NCBI GenBank assembly: GCA_944390445.1
Contig: CALXQB010000003.1
Location: 1-34,694 of the forward strand
DNA: 34,694 bases
Reading direction: 5' to 3'
Source: an uncultured Clostridia bacterium
GTDB lineage: Bacteria; Bacillota; Clostridia; TANB77; CAG-508
A program made the translations under genes and the position numbers. Below, piece after piece: positions 22,835 through 30,610 of the stretch (position 1 is its first letter; every line of letters starts with the position of its first letter). Below the pieces are notes generated by a model that was not told the DNA's origin, did no database searches, and saw only the letters and a program-made list of their open reading frames with translations.

Positions 22835-23656
22835 ATGAAAAAAGAAAATAAAGTATGGTTTAGATTTGCATATCTTTTTTTTACTTTACTTATCATTTTA
22901 TCAGAAATTTATGTGGTAAATTTTTTTGTGTTAAAACAGAAAGCAAAACAAGAAAGTAATCTGTTGAATACAATTCAAATTGAAGAATATGAAGTCCCAA
23001 AAAATCAAATAAAAAAGATTGTACAAAAAACAGTGGGTGAGATAATAAAAAAGAAAAAAGAACGAATACTAAAAGTAAAAAAATTACAAGAAGAAAATGA
23101 AGATATTATTGGTTGGCTTGAAATAGAAGGTACTGATATAAATTATCCCGTATTACAAGGTAAAGATGATGAATATTATATGACACATAATTATAAAAAA
23201 GAGTATTCTAGGAATGGGTCAATTTTTTTAAGTAAAGATTATAATTGGGATATACCAAGCAATAATTTATTAATCTATGGACATAATTTAAATAATGGAA
23301 CAATGTTTCAAGAATTGTTAAAATATAAAGATGAAGAATTTTACAAAGAACATTCAATTATCCGTTTTACAACAGCATTTGAAGATGTGAAATTTGAAAT
23401 TATTTCTGTATTTCAGTCTAGGGTTTATTATAAGTCGGAAAAAAATGTTTTTCGTTATTATTATTTTGTTAATCCGGAAACAGAGGAAGAATATAACGAA
23501 TTTGTAGAAAGTGCTAAAAGGGTATCATTATATGAAATAGAGGCAACAGCCAATTATGGTGATTCACTTATTACTTTATCTACTTGTTCTTATCATGTAA
23601 AAGATGGAAGATTTGCAGTTGTTGGGAAGAAGATAAATAAAGAAGCCAATAGATAA
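22835..23656 (+). CDS. srtB: Class B sortase
   Basis: A 273-residue cysteine transpeptidase. Residues about 9-33 are a membrane anchor, followed by a basic helical linker and the SrtB catalytic domain (IIGWLEIEGTDINYPVLQGKD, DEYYMTHNY, NGSIFL). The catalytic triad is visible as His150 (LIYGHNL), Cys251 (TLSTCSY) and Arg259 (DGRFAVVGKK). It would cleave TPKTG-type signals and link the protein to peptidoglycan; the surface protein directly upstream is the obvious substrate. No ribosome site precedes the ATG at 22835. A terminator hairpin lies in the 30-base gap, so expression is probably low or from a near-leaderless transcript. Confidence 0.93.
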   Translation: MKKENKVWFRFAYLFFTLLIILSEIYVVNFFVLKQKAKQESNLLNTIQIEEYEVPKNQIKKIVQKTVGEIIKKKKERILKVKKLQEENEDIIGWLEIEGTDINYPVLQGKDDEYYMTHNYKKEYSRNGSIFLSKDYNWDIPSNNLLIYGHNLNNGTMFQELLKYKDEEFYKEHSIIRFTTAFEDVKFEIISVFQSRVYYKSEKNVFRYYYFVNPETEEEYNEFVESAKRVSLYEIEATANYGDSLITLSTCSYHVKDGRFAVVGKKINKEANR

Positions 23657-23665
23657 CCTATTGGC
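23645..23665. terminator. Shared terminator of convergent sortase and reverse transcriptase genes
   Basis: GCCAATAG (23645-23652) and CTATTGGC (23658-23665) form an 8-bp stem around ATAAC. On the plus strand GTATTTCCTTTTT follows. It contains both stop codons. Confidence 0.7.
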
Positions 23666-24868
23666 GTATTTCCTTTTTATCTTTATAATATTCACTTACA
23701 AGAGGACGATAATTACATTGTTTTAAATAAGAATACTTTATATTTCCATAATTCTTTTTATTATGTTTTCCTGTTACAACATACCTTAAACATTCTTGCA
23801 TATATTTATCGATTTCACGTAAGCCATTTGTGGTATTAATAACAGGGAAGAACCATCTAGACCATGTTAAATCCTTACCGTTTTCCATAAAATAAAATTT
23901 CTTATTAAACTTACGATTAATTGTTTTTAAAGCTCTTTCAGGAGAAGCGTTTTTGGCTATCATCCATCTTCTAATTTTTTTGGAAAATCTTTTGATTTTC
24001 TGCTTAATTTTCTTTTTAGTGACATCAGATATATCAACTACTCCATTATCATAAGAAAAACCTAAAAAAGTCCATTTGTTATTAGGAGCTATAATTTCTC
24101 GTTTATCTTGATTGAGATTTAAATTTAATTTTAAAATTTGATTTTCTAATGTAACAACATAATCATAGAGTTTTTCACTCTCACAAAATAAAATAATATC
24201 ATCAGCGTATCTAGCATATAAGATGTTTTTTCTGCATAAAAATGGTCAATATCATTAAAAAAAACATTGGATAAAAAAGCAGAAATAGGTACTCCAGCCA
24301 TAATTCCTTTTTCTTCTTCTATGATTTGACCTTGAAAAAATACTTTCTTATCAATCAAAAGTTGTTTCATAAATTGAAATAATGAGGGATCATCTGAAAT
24401 AAAATTTTCTAATTTAGATAATAATAAAGGTATTGGAATACTATTAAAATAATTTTCAATATCTACCTTATAGCAAGCTAAATATTTAATTTATCTTGTA
24501 GTGGTAATGTTAAAAATAGCTTGCTTAACTCCATAGTTTTGACGAAAAGAATAACAGTTAGGAGCAAATTTATTGTCATACTTATATAGTAAAAAAGATA
24601 ATAATTTTAATATCATTGTCTCATGTTCATTATATTGATAAACTACTCTCTTTTTTGATTTATCTATTTTATTAATAAGATATTTAGTAGGAGGTGAAAA
24701 GTGGTAGGTACCATCTATAATCTCATTAGCAATAGGAAGATATTTTTTGTGTTCAATATAATTGCGAAAGTATTTTTCTTCACCAGGTGTTAAAAGAGAA
24801 TGGTCTATTTTATATTGAAAAAAATTGTTCCATGATTTTTCATTTCTTAATTCATTAAGAATAGACAT
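23658..24868 (-). pseudogene. Reverse transcriptase, disrupted; candidate UG/DRT-type defence RT
   Basis: About 403 codons from ATG 24868 (GGAGG 5-6 bases upstream; the ATG at 24880 contains that site) to TAG 23658. Motifs in order: KRVVYQYNEHETMILKLL and NCYSFRQNYGVKQAIFNI (RT1-2), YKVDIENYFNSIP (motif A), GIMAGVPISAFLSNVFFNDID (motif B, lacking the usual QG), ILYARYADDIILF (motif C, YADD), NLNQDKREI and WTFLGFSYDNG (D-E), then a basic C-terminal part (about 130 residues) ending YRPLVSEYYK. No maturase, HNH or integrase domain is seen. It is broken by TAA at 24491-24493 in frame and by a one-base loss in the run at 24226-24231. A structured RNA lies directly upstream. The class is inferred, not proven. 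Confidence 0.8.
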
Positions 24869-24884
24869 AATAACCTCCATAAAA

Positions 24885-25019
24885 GAAAAAGCAAAAAAGA
24901 ACGATTTTGAAATCGATGTAATCGATACAAGACTGAACTTATAGAGACCACTTGCACAATCATAAAAACTATAAGCTTCGCCCTACCACAAGTGCCATAG
25001 GCATCTTTTTTGCTTTTGC
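24885..25019 (-). ncRNA. Candidate structured ncRNA upstream of the reverse transcriptase
   Basis: About 135 bases between a promoter and the RT start. The ends are inverted repeats: 24885-24900 and 25004-25019 match at 15 of 16 positions (14 contiguous), so they close the RNA. Inside are stems 24938-24944/24969-24975 (7 bp) and 24949-24954/24989-24994 (6 bp). The two cross and could form a pseudoknot. Hairpins 24902-24915 (CGATTTTGAAATCG), 24912-24926 (ATCGAT-GTA-ATCGAT) and 24993-25003 (TGCC-TAT-GGCA on the RNA strand) are also present, some mutually exclusive. No reading frame is seen. Retron msr-msd and DRT2/DRT9-type RNAs have the same position and terminal closure. This assignment is inference. 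Confidence 0.6.
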
Positions 25020-25021
25020 TA

Positions 25022-25050
25022 ATTATACACTAGATTTTATAAATATACAA
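25022..25050 (-). promoter_or_regulatory. Promoter for the ncRNA and reverse transcriptase
   Basis: On the minus strand TTGTAT (25050-25045), a 17-base spacer and a perfect TATAAT (25027-25022). The start would fall at the first base of the closing inverted repeat. Confidence 0.6.
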
Positions 25051-25059
25051 GTAAAATGA

Positions 25060-25086
25060 AGAAAAAAGACTTGCGAGTTGCAAGTC
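25060..25086 (-). terminator. Terminator of the DUF1540 gene
   Basis: On the minus strand GACTTGC-AACTC-GCAAGTC (25086-25068) followed by TTTTTTCT. It separates the DUF1540 gene from the RT promoter. Confidence 0.85.
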
Positions 25087-25123
25087 CCCATAAAGATAGT
25101 TCTAACTTATTTAGAAATTAAGA

Positions 25124-25297
25124 CTATTTTGTTGGTTTACATTCATAACTAGCACACATAGACTCATCTTGTGGTTTTCCTGTATTACAGTTAGCACAAG
25201 GTTCAACGATAATTTGCTCTAATTCACACTCTTGTCTTTGACTATTATTCCAAGTACAGCTTTGTACCGTACAATTTATTTTCTGATTTTTTTCCAT
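25124..25297 (-). CDS. DUF1540 cysteine-rich small protein
   Basis: A 57-residue protein, MEKNQKINCTVQSCTWNNS at the start, then CELEQIIVEPCANC and ESMCASYEC: the CxVxxCxxN plus Cys pattern of DUF1540. It has seven cysteines and no signal peptide, and is probably a metal-binding or spore-associated domain; the function is unknown. The ATG at 25297 follows a strong AGGAGG (minus strand). A terminator lies 38 bases after the stop. Confidence 0.85.
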   Translation of the reverse strand: MEKNQKINCTVQSCTWNNSQRQECELEQIIVEPCANCNTGKPQDESMCASYECKPTK

Positions 25298-25390
25298 TAA
25301 AATTCCTCCTTTAAAGTAATAGTAATAGTATGTGCAAAAAGAAAAAATATATCATTTTAAAATTTACTAAAAAAGAAAATTTTATGAAAA

Positions 25391-26314
25391 CTAATTAATT
25401 TTTTTATGATAAAACTTTCCTTGCCATAAATCTCTTTTCCTAAATTGTTTTTCGAAGCCATGTAAAATCCACATTTTATGGGCATTCCAATCAGGAGCAA
25501 CTAAAATATTTTTAGGAGCATCACCGGAAATTCTGTGAATAATCAAGTTAGGATTTAAATGTGTCATAATATAAATTAAAGATTCAATATAATCATCTAA
25601 TGTTAAAGGAATATATTCACCTTTTCTGTACATGTCAGCAAGTACAGTATTTTCAACCACATAGGTACAATGGATTTTTATCCCCTGTAATTTATGGCTA
25701 TTTACAAAATCAATAGTATTTTTAATATCGTCTTCTGTTTCATAAGGAAGACCAACCATCATATGAGTGACTACATCAATATCATATTTATTTAATAATT
25801 GGACTGCTTGTGAGAATTGTTCACTTGTGTATTGACGATGAATGATTTCACCTAATTGATTACTACTTGTTTGTAAGCCTAATTCCACACATACATAATA
25901 TTTATTTGTGTAAGACTTTAAGAGCTTTACAATTTCTTCATCAATACAGTCTGGTCTTGTGCCAATAGCTAATCCTACAATTCTATCATCAATTAATGCA
26001 GCATCATATTTTGCCTTTAAATTTGGAACGGTATCATAAGTATTCGTAAAATTTTGAAAATACACAATAAACTTATTAGCACGTTCTGCTCTATAAGTTG
26101 TAAAATAATAACGAATTTGTTCTGAAATATTTTCAATAGGATTAATTAATTCTCCAGAACCTTTTTCACTACAATAAATACAGCCACCATAACCTAAAGT
26201 TCCGTCACGATTAGGACAGGTAAAACCACCGTCTACGCAAATTTTTAGGGTACGTTCTCCAAATTTTTCTTTTAAATATTCATTTAAATGTCTATATCTT
26301 TCCATATCATTCAT
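25391..26314 (-). CDS. TIGR01212-family radical SAM protein (YtqA-like)
   Basis: A 307-residue radical SAM enzyme. The cluster cysteines are in CPNRDGTLGYGGCIYC. YFQNFTNTYDTVPNLKAKYD, GLAIGTRPDCIDEEIVKLL, YVCVELGLQT, VVTHMMVGLPYETEDDI and RISGDAPKN follow. Bacillus YtqA belongs here; the substrate is not established. I prefer the ATG at 26314 because the alternative TTG at 26332 lies within the promoter -10 box. Even so, the leader is only a few bases long and no ribosome site is seen. Confidence 0.9.
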   Translation of the reverse strand: MNDMERYRHLNEYLKEKFGERTLKICVDGGFTCPNRDGTLGYGGCIYCSEKGSGELINPIENISEQIRYYFTTYRAERANKFIVYFQNFTNTYDTVPNLKAKYDAALIDDRIVGLAIGTRPDCIDEEIVKLLKSYTNKYYVCVELGLQTSSNQLGEIIHRQYTSEQFSQAVQLLNKYDIDVVTHMMVGLPYETEDDIKNTIDFVNSHKLQGIKIHCTYVVENTVLADMYRKGEYIPLTLDDYIESLIYIMTHLNPNLIIHRISGDAPKNILVAPDWNAHKMWILHGFEKQFRKRDLWQGKFYHKKIN

Positions 26315-26323
26315 AATGAATTT

Positions 26324-26352
26324 AGTATACAAAAAAATAGTATGAAAATCAA
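26324..26352 (-). promoter_or_regulatory. Promoter very close to the radical SAM start
   Basis: On the minus strand TTGATT (26352-26347), 17 bases, TATACT (26329-26324), only 9-10 bases before the ATG at 26314. It implies a leaderless or nearly leaderless mRNA. Confidence 0.6.
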
Positions 26353-26395
26353 GGACTTTTACATTTCCTCAAGGGCTTTAGTGATTTTATAAATT

Positions 26396-27046
26396 CTATT
26401 TATAACTCAAATACCAACTCATTCCATTTTTGCTTTGTTCCAGTTCTGTAACACGTTCCTGTAACTCAGAAAATGTTTTTGGTGGTCTATTTACCACCGG
26501 TTTTCCATTTGTCCAGTTTGCAGGAATAACAGCATTTTCGCGATCTGAAGTTTGAAGCCCATCCAACATTCTTAAAATTTCTGGGATGCATCTTCCAAGT
26601 TCCATTGGATATACTAAAAAGGCACGAACAACTCCTTTTTCATCAATAATAAAAACATTTCTAACGGTTTCAGTGTTGCTAACACTATTAGAAATCATTC
26701 CATATTTTCTTGCAATTTCACCATTACGATCAGCGATAATAGGGAAAGGGATGATAATACCAGTCCTACAATAAATATCATAAATCCATGCTAAATGAGA
26801 ACTATTACTATCAACACTAAGACCGATAAGACAGGCATTTCTTTCCTCAAAATATGTATGACTATTAGCAAAGGCTATCATTTCCGTTGTACAAACTGGA
26901 GTAAAATCTCCTGGATGAGAGAAAAGTATAATCCATTTACCTTTATAATCATTTAATTTTATTGTTCCCATAGTTGTGGTTGCTTCAAAATCAGGAGCAA
27001 TTTGCCCAACTTTAACAATTCCATTCATCATTACTTCATAATCCAT
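26396..27046 (-). CDS. Peroxiredoxin (Prx6/archaeal-type AhpC-TSA)
   Basis: A 216-residue peroxidase that reduces H2O2 and organic peroxides. The active site is PGDFTPVCTTE with peroxidatic Cys52 and Thr49, and Arg129 (TVRNVFIID) is the third conserved residue. A C-terminal dimerisation arm (residues about 160-216, PANWTNGKPVVNRPP) marks the Prx6-like group. Cys153 (ELGRCIPEILR) is a possible resolving residue. The ATG follows GGAG. It is cytosolic and divergently placed from the aldolase gene, with no visible reductase partner. Confidence 0.93.
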   Translation of the reverse strand: MDYEVMMNGIVKVGQIAPDFEATTTMGTIKLNDYKGKWIILFSHPGDFTPVCTTEMIAFANSHTYFEERNACLIGLSVDSNSSHLAWIYDIYCRTGIIIPFPIIADRNGEIARKYGMISNSVSNTETVRNVFIIDEKGVVRAFLVYPMELGRCIPEILRMLDGLQTSDRENAVIPANWTNGKPVVNRPPKTFSELQERVTELEQSKNGMSWYLSYK

Positions 27047-27128
27047 AGATAAAGTCTCCTTTCACTTTTTGCTATATTTTATGAGTAAAAACGGTGTTTG
27101 GTTACATATTAGAAATCCATAATTTCTA

Positions 27129-27157
27129 TTGACTTTTTTTTATTTTAGAAATACAAT
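27129..27157 (+). promoter_or_regulatory. Promoter for fructose-bisphosphate aldolase
   Basis: TTGACT (27129-27134), 17 bases of mostly T, TACAAT (27152-27157), 33 bases before the ATG. Confidence 0.65.
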
Positions 27158-27189
27158 TAATTCAAAATAAATTTAAGGAGGAAAATTTT

Positions 27190-28119
27190 ATGGCATTAGT
27201 AACGACAAAGGAAATGTTTGAAAAATCTATGAAAGAACATTTTGCAATAGGAGCTTTTAATGTAAACAATATGGAAATTATACAAGGAATTGTAACTGCT
27301 GCCAATGAAGAAAAATCACCAGTGATTTTACAAGTATCTAGCAGTGCTCGAAAATATGCAGGACATCGCTATTTAATGAAAATGGTAGAAGCAGCAGTAG
27401 AAGAAACAGATATCCCAATTGCACTACATTTAGACCATGGACCAGATTTTGAAACTTGTAAATCTTGTATAGATGGAGGATTTACCTCTGTTATGATTGA
27501 TGGGTCAAAATATAGCTTTGAAGAAAATATAGCTCTTACCAAACAAGTAGTAGACTATGCACATGAAAGAGGAGTTGTTGTTGAAGCAGAATTAGGAAAA
27601 TTAGCGGGAATAGAGGACGATGTAAATGTAGCAGCTAGTGATGCCATTTATACAGACCCAGATCAAGCAGAAGAATTTGTAAAAAGAACAGGTTGTGATT
27701 CTTTAGCAATTGCAATTGGAACAAGTCATGGAGCATATAAATTTAAAGGGGAAGCAAAACTAAGATTTGATATTTTACAAAAAGTAAAAGAAAAATTGCC
27801 AAACACACCAATTGTACTACATGGAGCTTCTACAGTAATTCCAGAATTAGTAGAAATGTGTAATAGGTTTGGCGGTGATATTCCAGGAGCAAAAGGGGTA
27901 CCAGATGAAATGCTAAAACAAGCAGGACAAAACGGTGTTTCTAAAATTAATGTTGATACAGATTTAAGATTAGCTATGACAGCACAAATTAGAAGAGTAT
28001 TTGCAGAAAAACCTTCTGAATTTGACCCAAGAAAATATTTAGCACCAGCAAGAGATGCAATAAAAGAAACCGTACAACATAAAATTCATGATGTATTTTG
28101 TTCAAGTGGAAAAGCTTAA
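27190..28119 (+). CDS. fba: Class II fructose-1,6-bisphosphate aldolase
   Basis: A 309-residue zinc aldolase of glycolysis, splitting fructose-1,6-bisphosphate. AFNVNNMEIIQG is at residues 22-33, the metal/catalytic stretch LHLDHGPD at 79-86 (Asp82, His83), VEAELGKLAG, TDPDQAEEFV, AIAIGTSHGAYKF (zinc His), VLHGAST (zinc His) and INVDTDLRLAM near the end. AGGAGG precedes the ATG at 27190. A CBS-domain gene follows after 60 bases, so they may be transcribed together until the strong hairpin at 28626. Confidence 0.97.
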   Translation: MALVTTKEMFEKSMKEHFAIGAFNVNNMEIIQGIVTAANEEKSPVILQVSSSARKYAGHRYLMKMVEAAVEETDIPIALHLDHGPDFETCKSCIDGGFTSVMIDGSKYSFEENIALTKQVVDYAHERGVVVEAELGKLAGIEDDVNVAASDAIYTDPDQAEEFVKRTGCDSLAIAIGTSHGAYKFKGEAKLRFDILQKVKEKLPNTPIVLHGASTVIPELVEMCNRFGGDIPGAKGVPDEMLKQAGQNGVSKINVDTDLRLAMTAQIRRVFAEKPSEFDPRKYLAPARDAIKETVQHKIHDVFCSSGKA

Positions 28120-28179
28120 AAAAAAATGAATATCTTTCTTCAATTTGCGAATAATAATGGAAGAAAGGTAGGTAGATAT

Positions 28180-28629
28180 ATGAAAGTAAGAGATTGTATG
28201 AATACAAATCTAGTTTATGCAGAGCCACAATGCACCGTATGGGATATTGCAAAATTAATGAACGAGAAACATGTAGGAAGTGTTGTAATATGCAATCCTC
28301 AAAAAGAATTATCTGGAATTACCACAGATAGAGACATCGTATTAAGAGGTATTGCATGTGAGAAAAATATGCAAACAACACCAATTAGCGAAATTATGAC
28401 TACAAAAGTAATTACAGCAACACCTGAAGATGACGTAACAAATGTGATGCAAAAAATGGCAGAAAATCAAGTTAGAAGATTACCGGTCATAGAGAACGGA
28501 AAAATAGTTGGAATGGTAACTTTGAAAGATTTAGCAAACACAGAAAATGTGACAGACACAAAAGTGGGAGAAACATTTGAAGAAATTTGTGGATGCGGTT
28601 GCGAAAAACCTCAAAAAAATGCAGAATAA
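28180..28629 (+). CDS. CBS-pair protein
   Basis: A 149-residue protein made of two CBS motifs: MKVRDCMNTNLVYAEPQCTV, VGSVVICNPQKELSGITTDRDIVLRG and then SEIMTTKVITATPEDDVTN, RRLPVIENGKIVGMVTLKDLA. CBS pairs bind adenosyl ligands and act as sensor modules; no effector domain is attached. I chose ATG 28180, after AAAGGTAGG, because the 18 residues from the ATG at 28126 do not fit the family. The C-terminal tail CGCGCEKPQ is cysteine-rich and could bind metal. Confidence 0.9.
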   Translation: MKVRDCMNTNLVYAEPQCTVWDIAKLMNEKHVGSVVICNPQKELSGITTDRDIVLRGIACEKNMQTTPISEIMTTKVITATPEDDVTNVMQKMAENQVRRLPVIENGKIVGMVTLKDLANTENVTDTKVGETFEEICGCGCEKPQKNAE

Positions 28630-28668
28630 ATAAATATCCACCGGTTATACCGGTGGATATTTATTTAT
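28626..28668. terminator. Strong bidirectional-type hairpin after the CBS gene
   Basis: A 20-bp perfect inverted repeat (28626-28645 and 28649-28668, core ATCCACCGGT/ACCGGTGGAT) with a 3-base loop and AT-rich lower stem. It includes the CBS stop codon. Confidence 0.85.
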
Positions 28669-28759
28669 AGGATTACCACAATTTAAGCATTCCTAAAATT
28701 TAAAAAATAATGGAATAAAAAAGCCAAAACTGCATAAAATTTCTAGGAGGGGGAGAACT

Positions 28760-29857
28760 GTGGTAATTGATATGAGTTATTGGACAAAGGTCCTAAGAAG
28801 ATTAGTTATTTTTGTTGCAACAATTTTAGGAATTTATTTAGCATTTAAACTTGCAACCTTTTATATGCCATTTTTAATTGCTTTTATCATTTCCCTTTTA
28901 ATAGAACCACTTATAAAAAAAGTGAATAAAAAAACAAAAATAGGGAGAAAAAGAAGTGCTATCCTTGTAATTATTTTTGTATCTCTTCTTATTATTGGTC
29001 TGCTTGTTTGGGGAATCGTAAGTATTTTATCAGAAGCTTCTAATTTATTAGGAAGCCTTAACTTTTATTTTGATAAGGCATATAATCAAGTTCAATCTAT
29101 CATAGCTAGCTTCGATTTTGACAAAATACATTTGTCAGAAGAAGTAATAACGGTACTAAGAAATTCAGCACAAGAATTTTTGGGATTTTTAACACAAAAA
29201 GCAAAAGATGTTTTAACAGGTACAATAGGATTTTTAACATCTTTACCTGCAATTGGCATTTTTCTTGGAATTACATTACTAGCTACTTATTTCATGTGTG
29301 CCGATCGATTGTACATCCTAGATCAAGTAGAGCACCATTTTCCCAAATCATGGATTAAAAAGGTCACAGTTCATCTAAAAGAGATTATATCGAGTTTAGG
29401 AAGTTATTTAAAAGCAGAAGTAATTTTAGTTTTAATATCTTTTATACAAGTATTAATTGGTTTATTTCTAATGAAGCTATTCGGCTTAAATATTCAGTAT
29501 CCTGTTATAGCAGCAATTGCAATAGGATTTGTAGATGCTCTTCCTATTTTGGGGTCAGGAACAGTTATTGTGCCATGGTCCATTATTTCTGCTATCAATG
29601 GGGATATTAAATTAGCAATTGCCTTAATTGTTCTATTTATCATAATATCCGTTGTAAGACAATTAATTGAGCCTAAAATAGTTAGCAAACAAATTGGCAT
29701 ACATCCTATTTTTACCTTAATTGCTATGTATACTGGGTTTAAAGCAATAGGGGTATTTGGATTATTAATAGGACCAATTGTTTTAATTATTTTTAAAAAT
29801 GTATTTTCTACATTGATTGACAGAGGGGTTATAAAGACAATATTTGATAGAAAGTAA
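28760..29857 (+). CDS. ytvI: AI-2E family membrane protein, YtvI-like
   Basis: A 365-residue polytopic protein with hydrophobic segments near residues 12-45, 65-90, 150-175, and a C-terminal cluster (about 215-350). Family marks are YMPFLIAFIISLLIEPLI near the N-terminus, and GFVDALPILGSGTVIVPWSI, LIEPKIVSKQIGIHPIFTLI and GLLIGPI near the C-terminus. In Bacillus YtvI is a sporulation-associated member of the AI-2E transporter family; what it moves is unknown. The start is GTG 28760, 9 bases after AGGAGG (28745-28750). It supports a spore-forming host. Confidence 0.85.
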   Translation: MVIDMSYWTKVLRRLVIFVATILGIYLAFKLATFYMPFLIAFIISLLIEPLIKKVNKKTKIGRKRSAILVIIFVSLLIIGLLVWGIVSILSEASNLLGSLNFYFDKAYNQVQSIIASFDFDKIHLSEEVITVLRNSAQEFLGFLTQKAKDVLTGTIGFLTSLPAIGIFLGITLLATYFMCADRLYILDQVEHHFPKSWIKKVTVHLKEIISSLGSYLKAEVILVLISFIQVLIGLFLMKLFGLNIQYPVIAAIAIGFVDALPILGSGTVIVPWSIISAINGDIKLAIALIVLFIIISVVRQLIEPKIVSKQIGIHPIFTLIAMYTGFKAIGVFGLLIGPIVLIIFKNVFSTLIDRGVIKTIFDRK

Positions 29858-29889
29858 TAGAATTGATGAGAAAAAAAGATTAATAAAAA

Positions 29890-30024
29890 GCGGAGGCGCT
29901 GCTGTCAGTAGGGCCCCACGACATAAGTAACATCTTCTATGAAGAAATTACTTAAAATGGGCAATTTTAATTGCTCGCACTTCGAAGAATTTGCCAAAAT
30001 GTAGGGGACGGTCTTGACCGTCCC
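29890..30024. repeat. Mosaic intergenic repeat after ytvI
   Basis: It contains GACATAAGTAAC with a near-complementary ATTACTTAAAAT, GCAATTTTAATTGC (hairpin), and a TGTAGGGG-headed hairpin at 30000-30024 with arms GGGACGGTC/GACCGTCCC. Parts match 19247-19372 and 9175-9252. Confidence 0.6.
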
Positions 30025-30056
30025 AAAAAGCAGGAAGCCTCTCCAACGGGACATAC

Positions 30057-30596
30057 CTAAAATAAATTTACAGTTGGTATATAATAATCATCTGGTGGGG
30101 AAACCAATTCTTCTTTTGGTTTTTCCACTTCTTTTATGTCTTTTATTTCTATTACTGGCATTTCAGAATGGTAAAAACCTTTTTGAATGGTCCCTGTAAT
30201 TTCTACCCAAGTATGGTCTTCAAATTTCTTAGCATTTTTATATTTGCATAAAAAGCCAACGATAACAGTGTCATTTTCCTTATTAACTACCATATCTCTA
30301 GCCAATACAAATTCTTCTTCAGAAAAATCAATCTCTCGATGAACATAACCAATGAAATGAATTTTTTGACCAACATATTGCTCTGGATTTTCATGAACTG
30401 TTTTTAAAACATTAGTATAATTCTGAGCAGAAAGATTTGCAATTTCTGGAATAGGGATTTCGTCGCTTACAGTAGTACTTCCACAAAATACTTTATAGAC
30501 TGCCACACCAAATAATACAAAAATAATAATAGCAACAACAAGAAAAAATAATTTAAAAAGTTTATTTCCATTTACTTTAACATTACATACAAACAT
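30057..30596 (-). CDS. Membrane-anchored DUF1980/YcgQ C-terminal-like protein
   Basis: A 179-residue protein with one membrane segment (residues about 13-36) and an extracytoplasmic domain: NYTNVLKTVHENPEQYVGQK, IHFIGYVHRE, EFVLARDMVV, VIVGFLCKYKN, WVEITGTIQKGFYHSEMPVIEIKDI and PPDDYYIPT. This is the OB-like C-terminal part of YcgQ/DUF1980 proteins. The multi-pass N-terminal part and the usual permease partner are missing, so it is a short version. AGGAGG precedes the ATG. It diverges from secA. Confidence 0.75.
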   Translation of the reverse strand: MFVCNVKVNGNKLFKLFFLVVAIIIFVLFGVAVYKVFCGSTTVSDEIPIPEIANLSAQNYTNVLKTVHENPEQYVGQKIHFIGYVHREIDFSEEEFVLARDMVVNKENDTVIVGFLCKYKNAKKFEDHTWVEITGTIQKGFYHSEMPVIEIKDIKEVEKPKEELVSPPDDYYIPTVNLF

Positions 30597-30610
30597 GAAT
30601 TTTCCTCCTA

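Noticed and set aside
23658-24868. Classical retron RT because of a VTG string in the C-terminal part
   Set aside because: The VTG lies in a basic region close to the C-terminus, far beyond the place of the retron Y-region motif, and the protein is longer than usual retron RTs. A retron-like origin is not fully excluded.
23658-25019. Diversity-generating retroelement
   Set aside because: No template/variable repeat pair and no Avd-type accessory gene were found, and the RT motifs do not resemble DGR enzymes.
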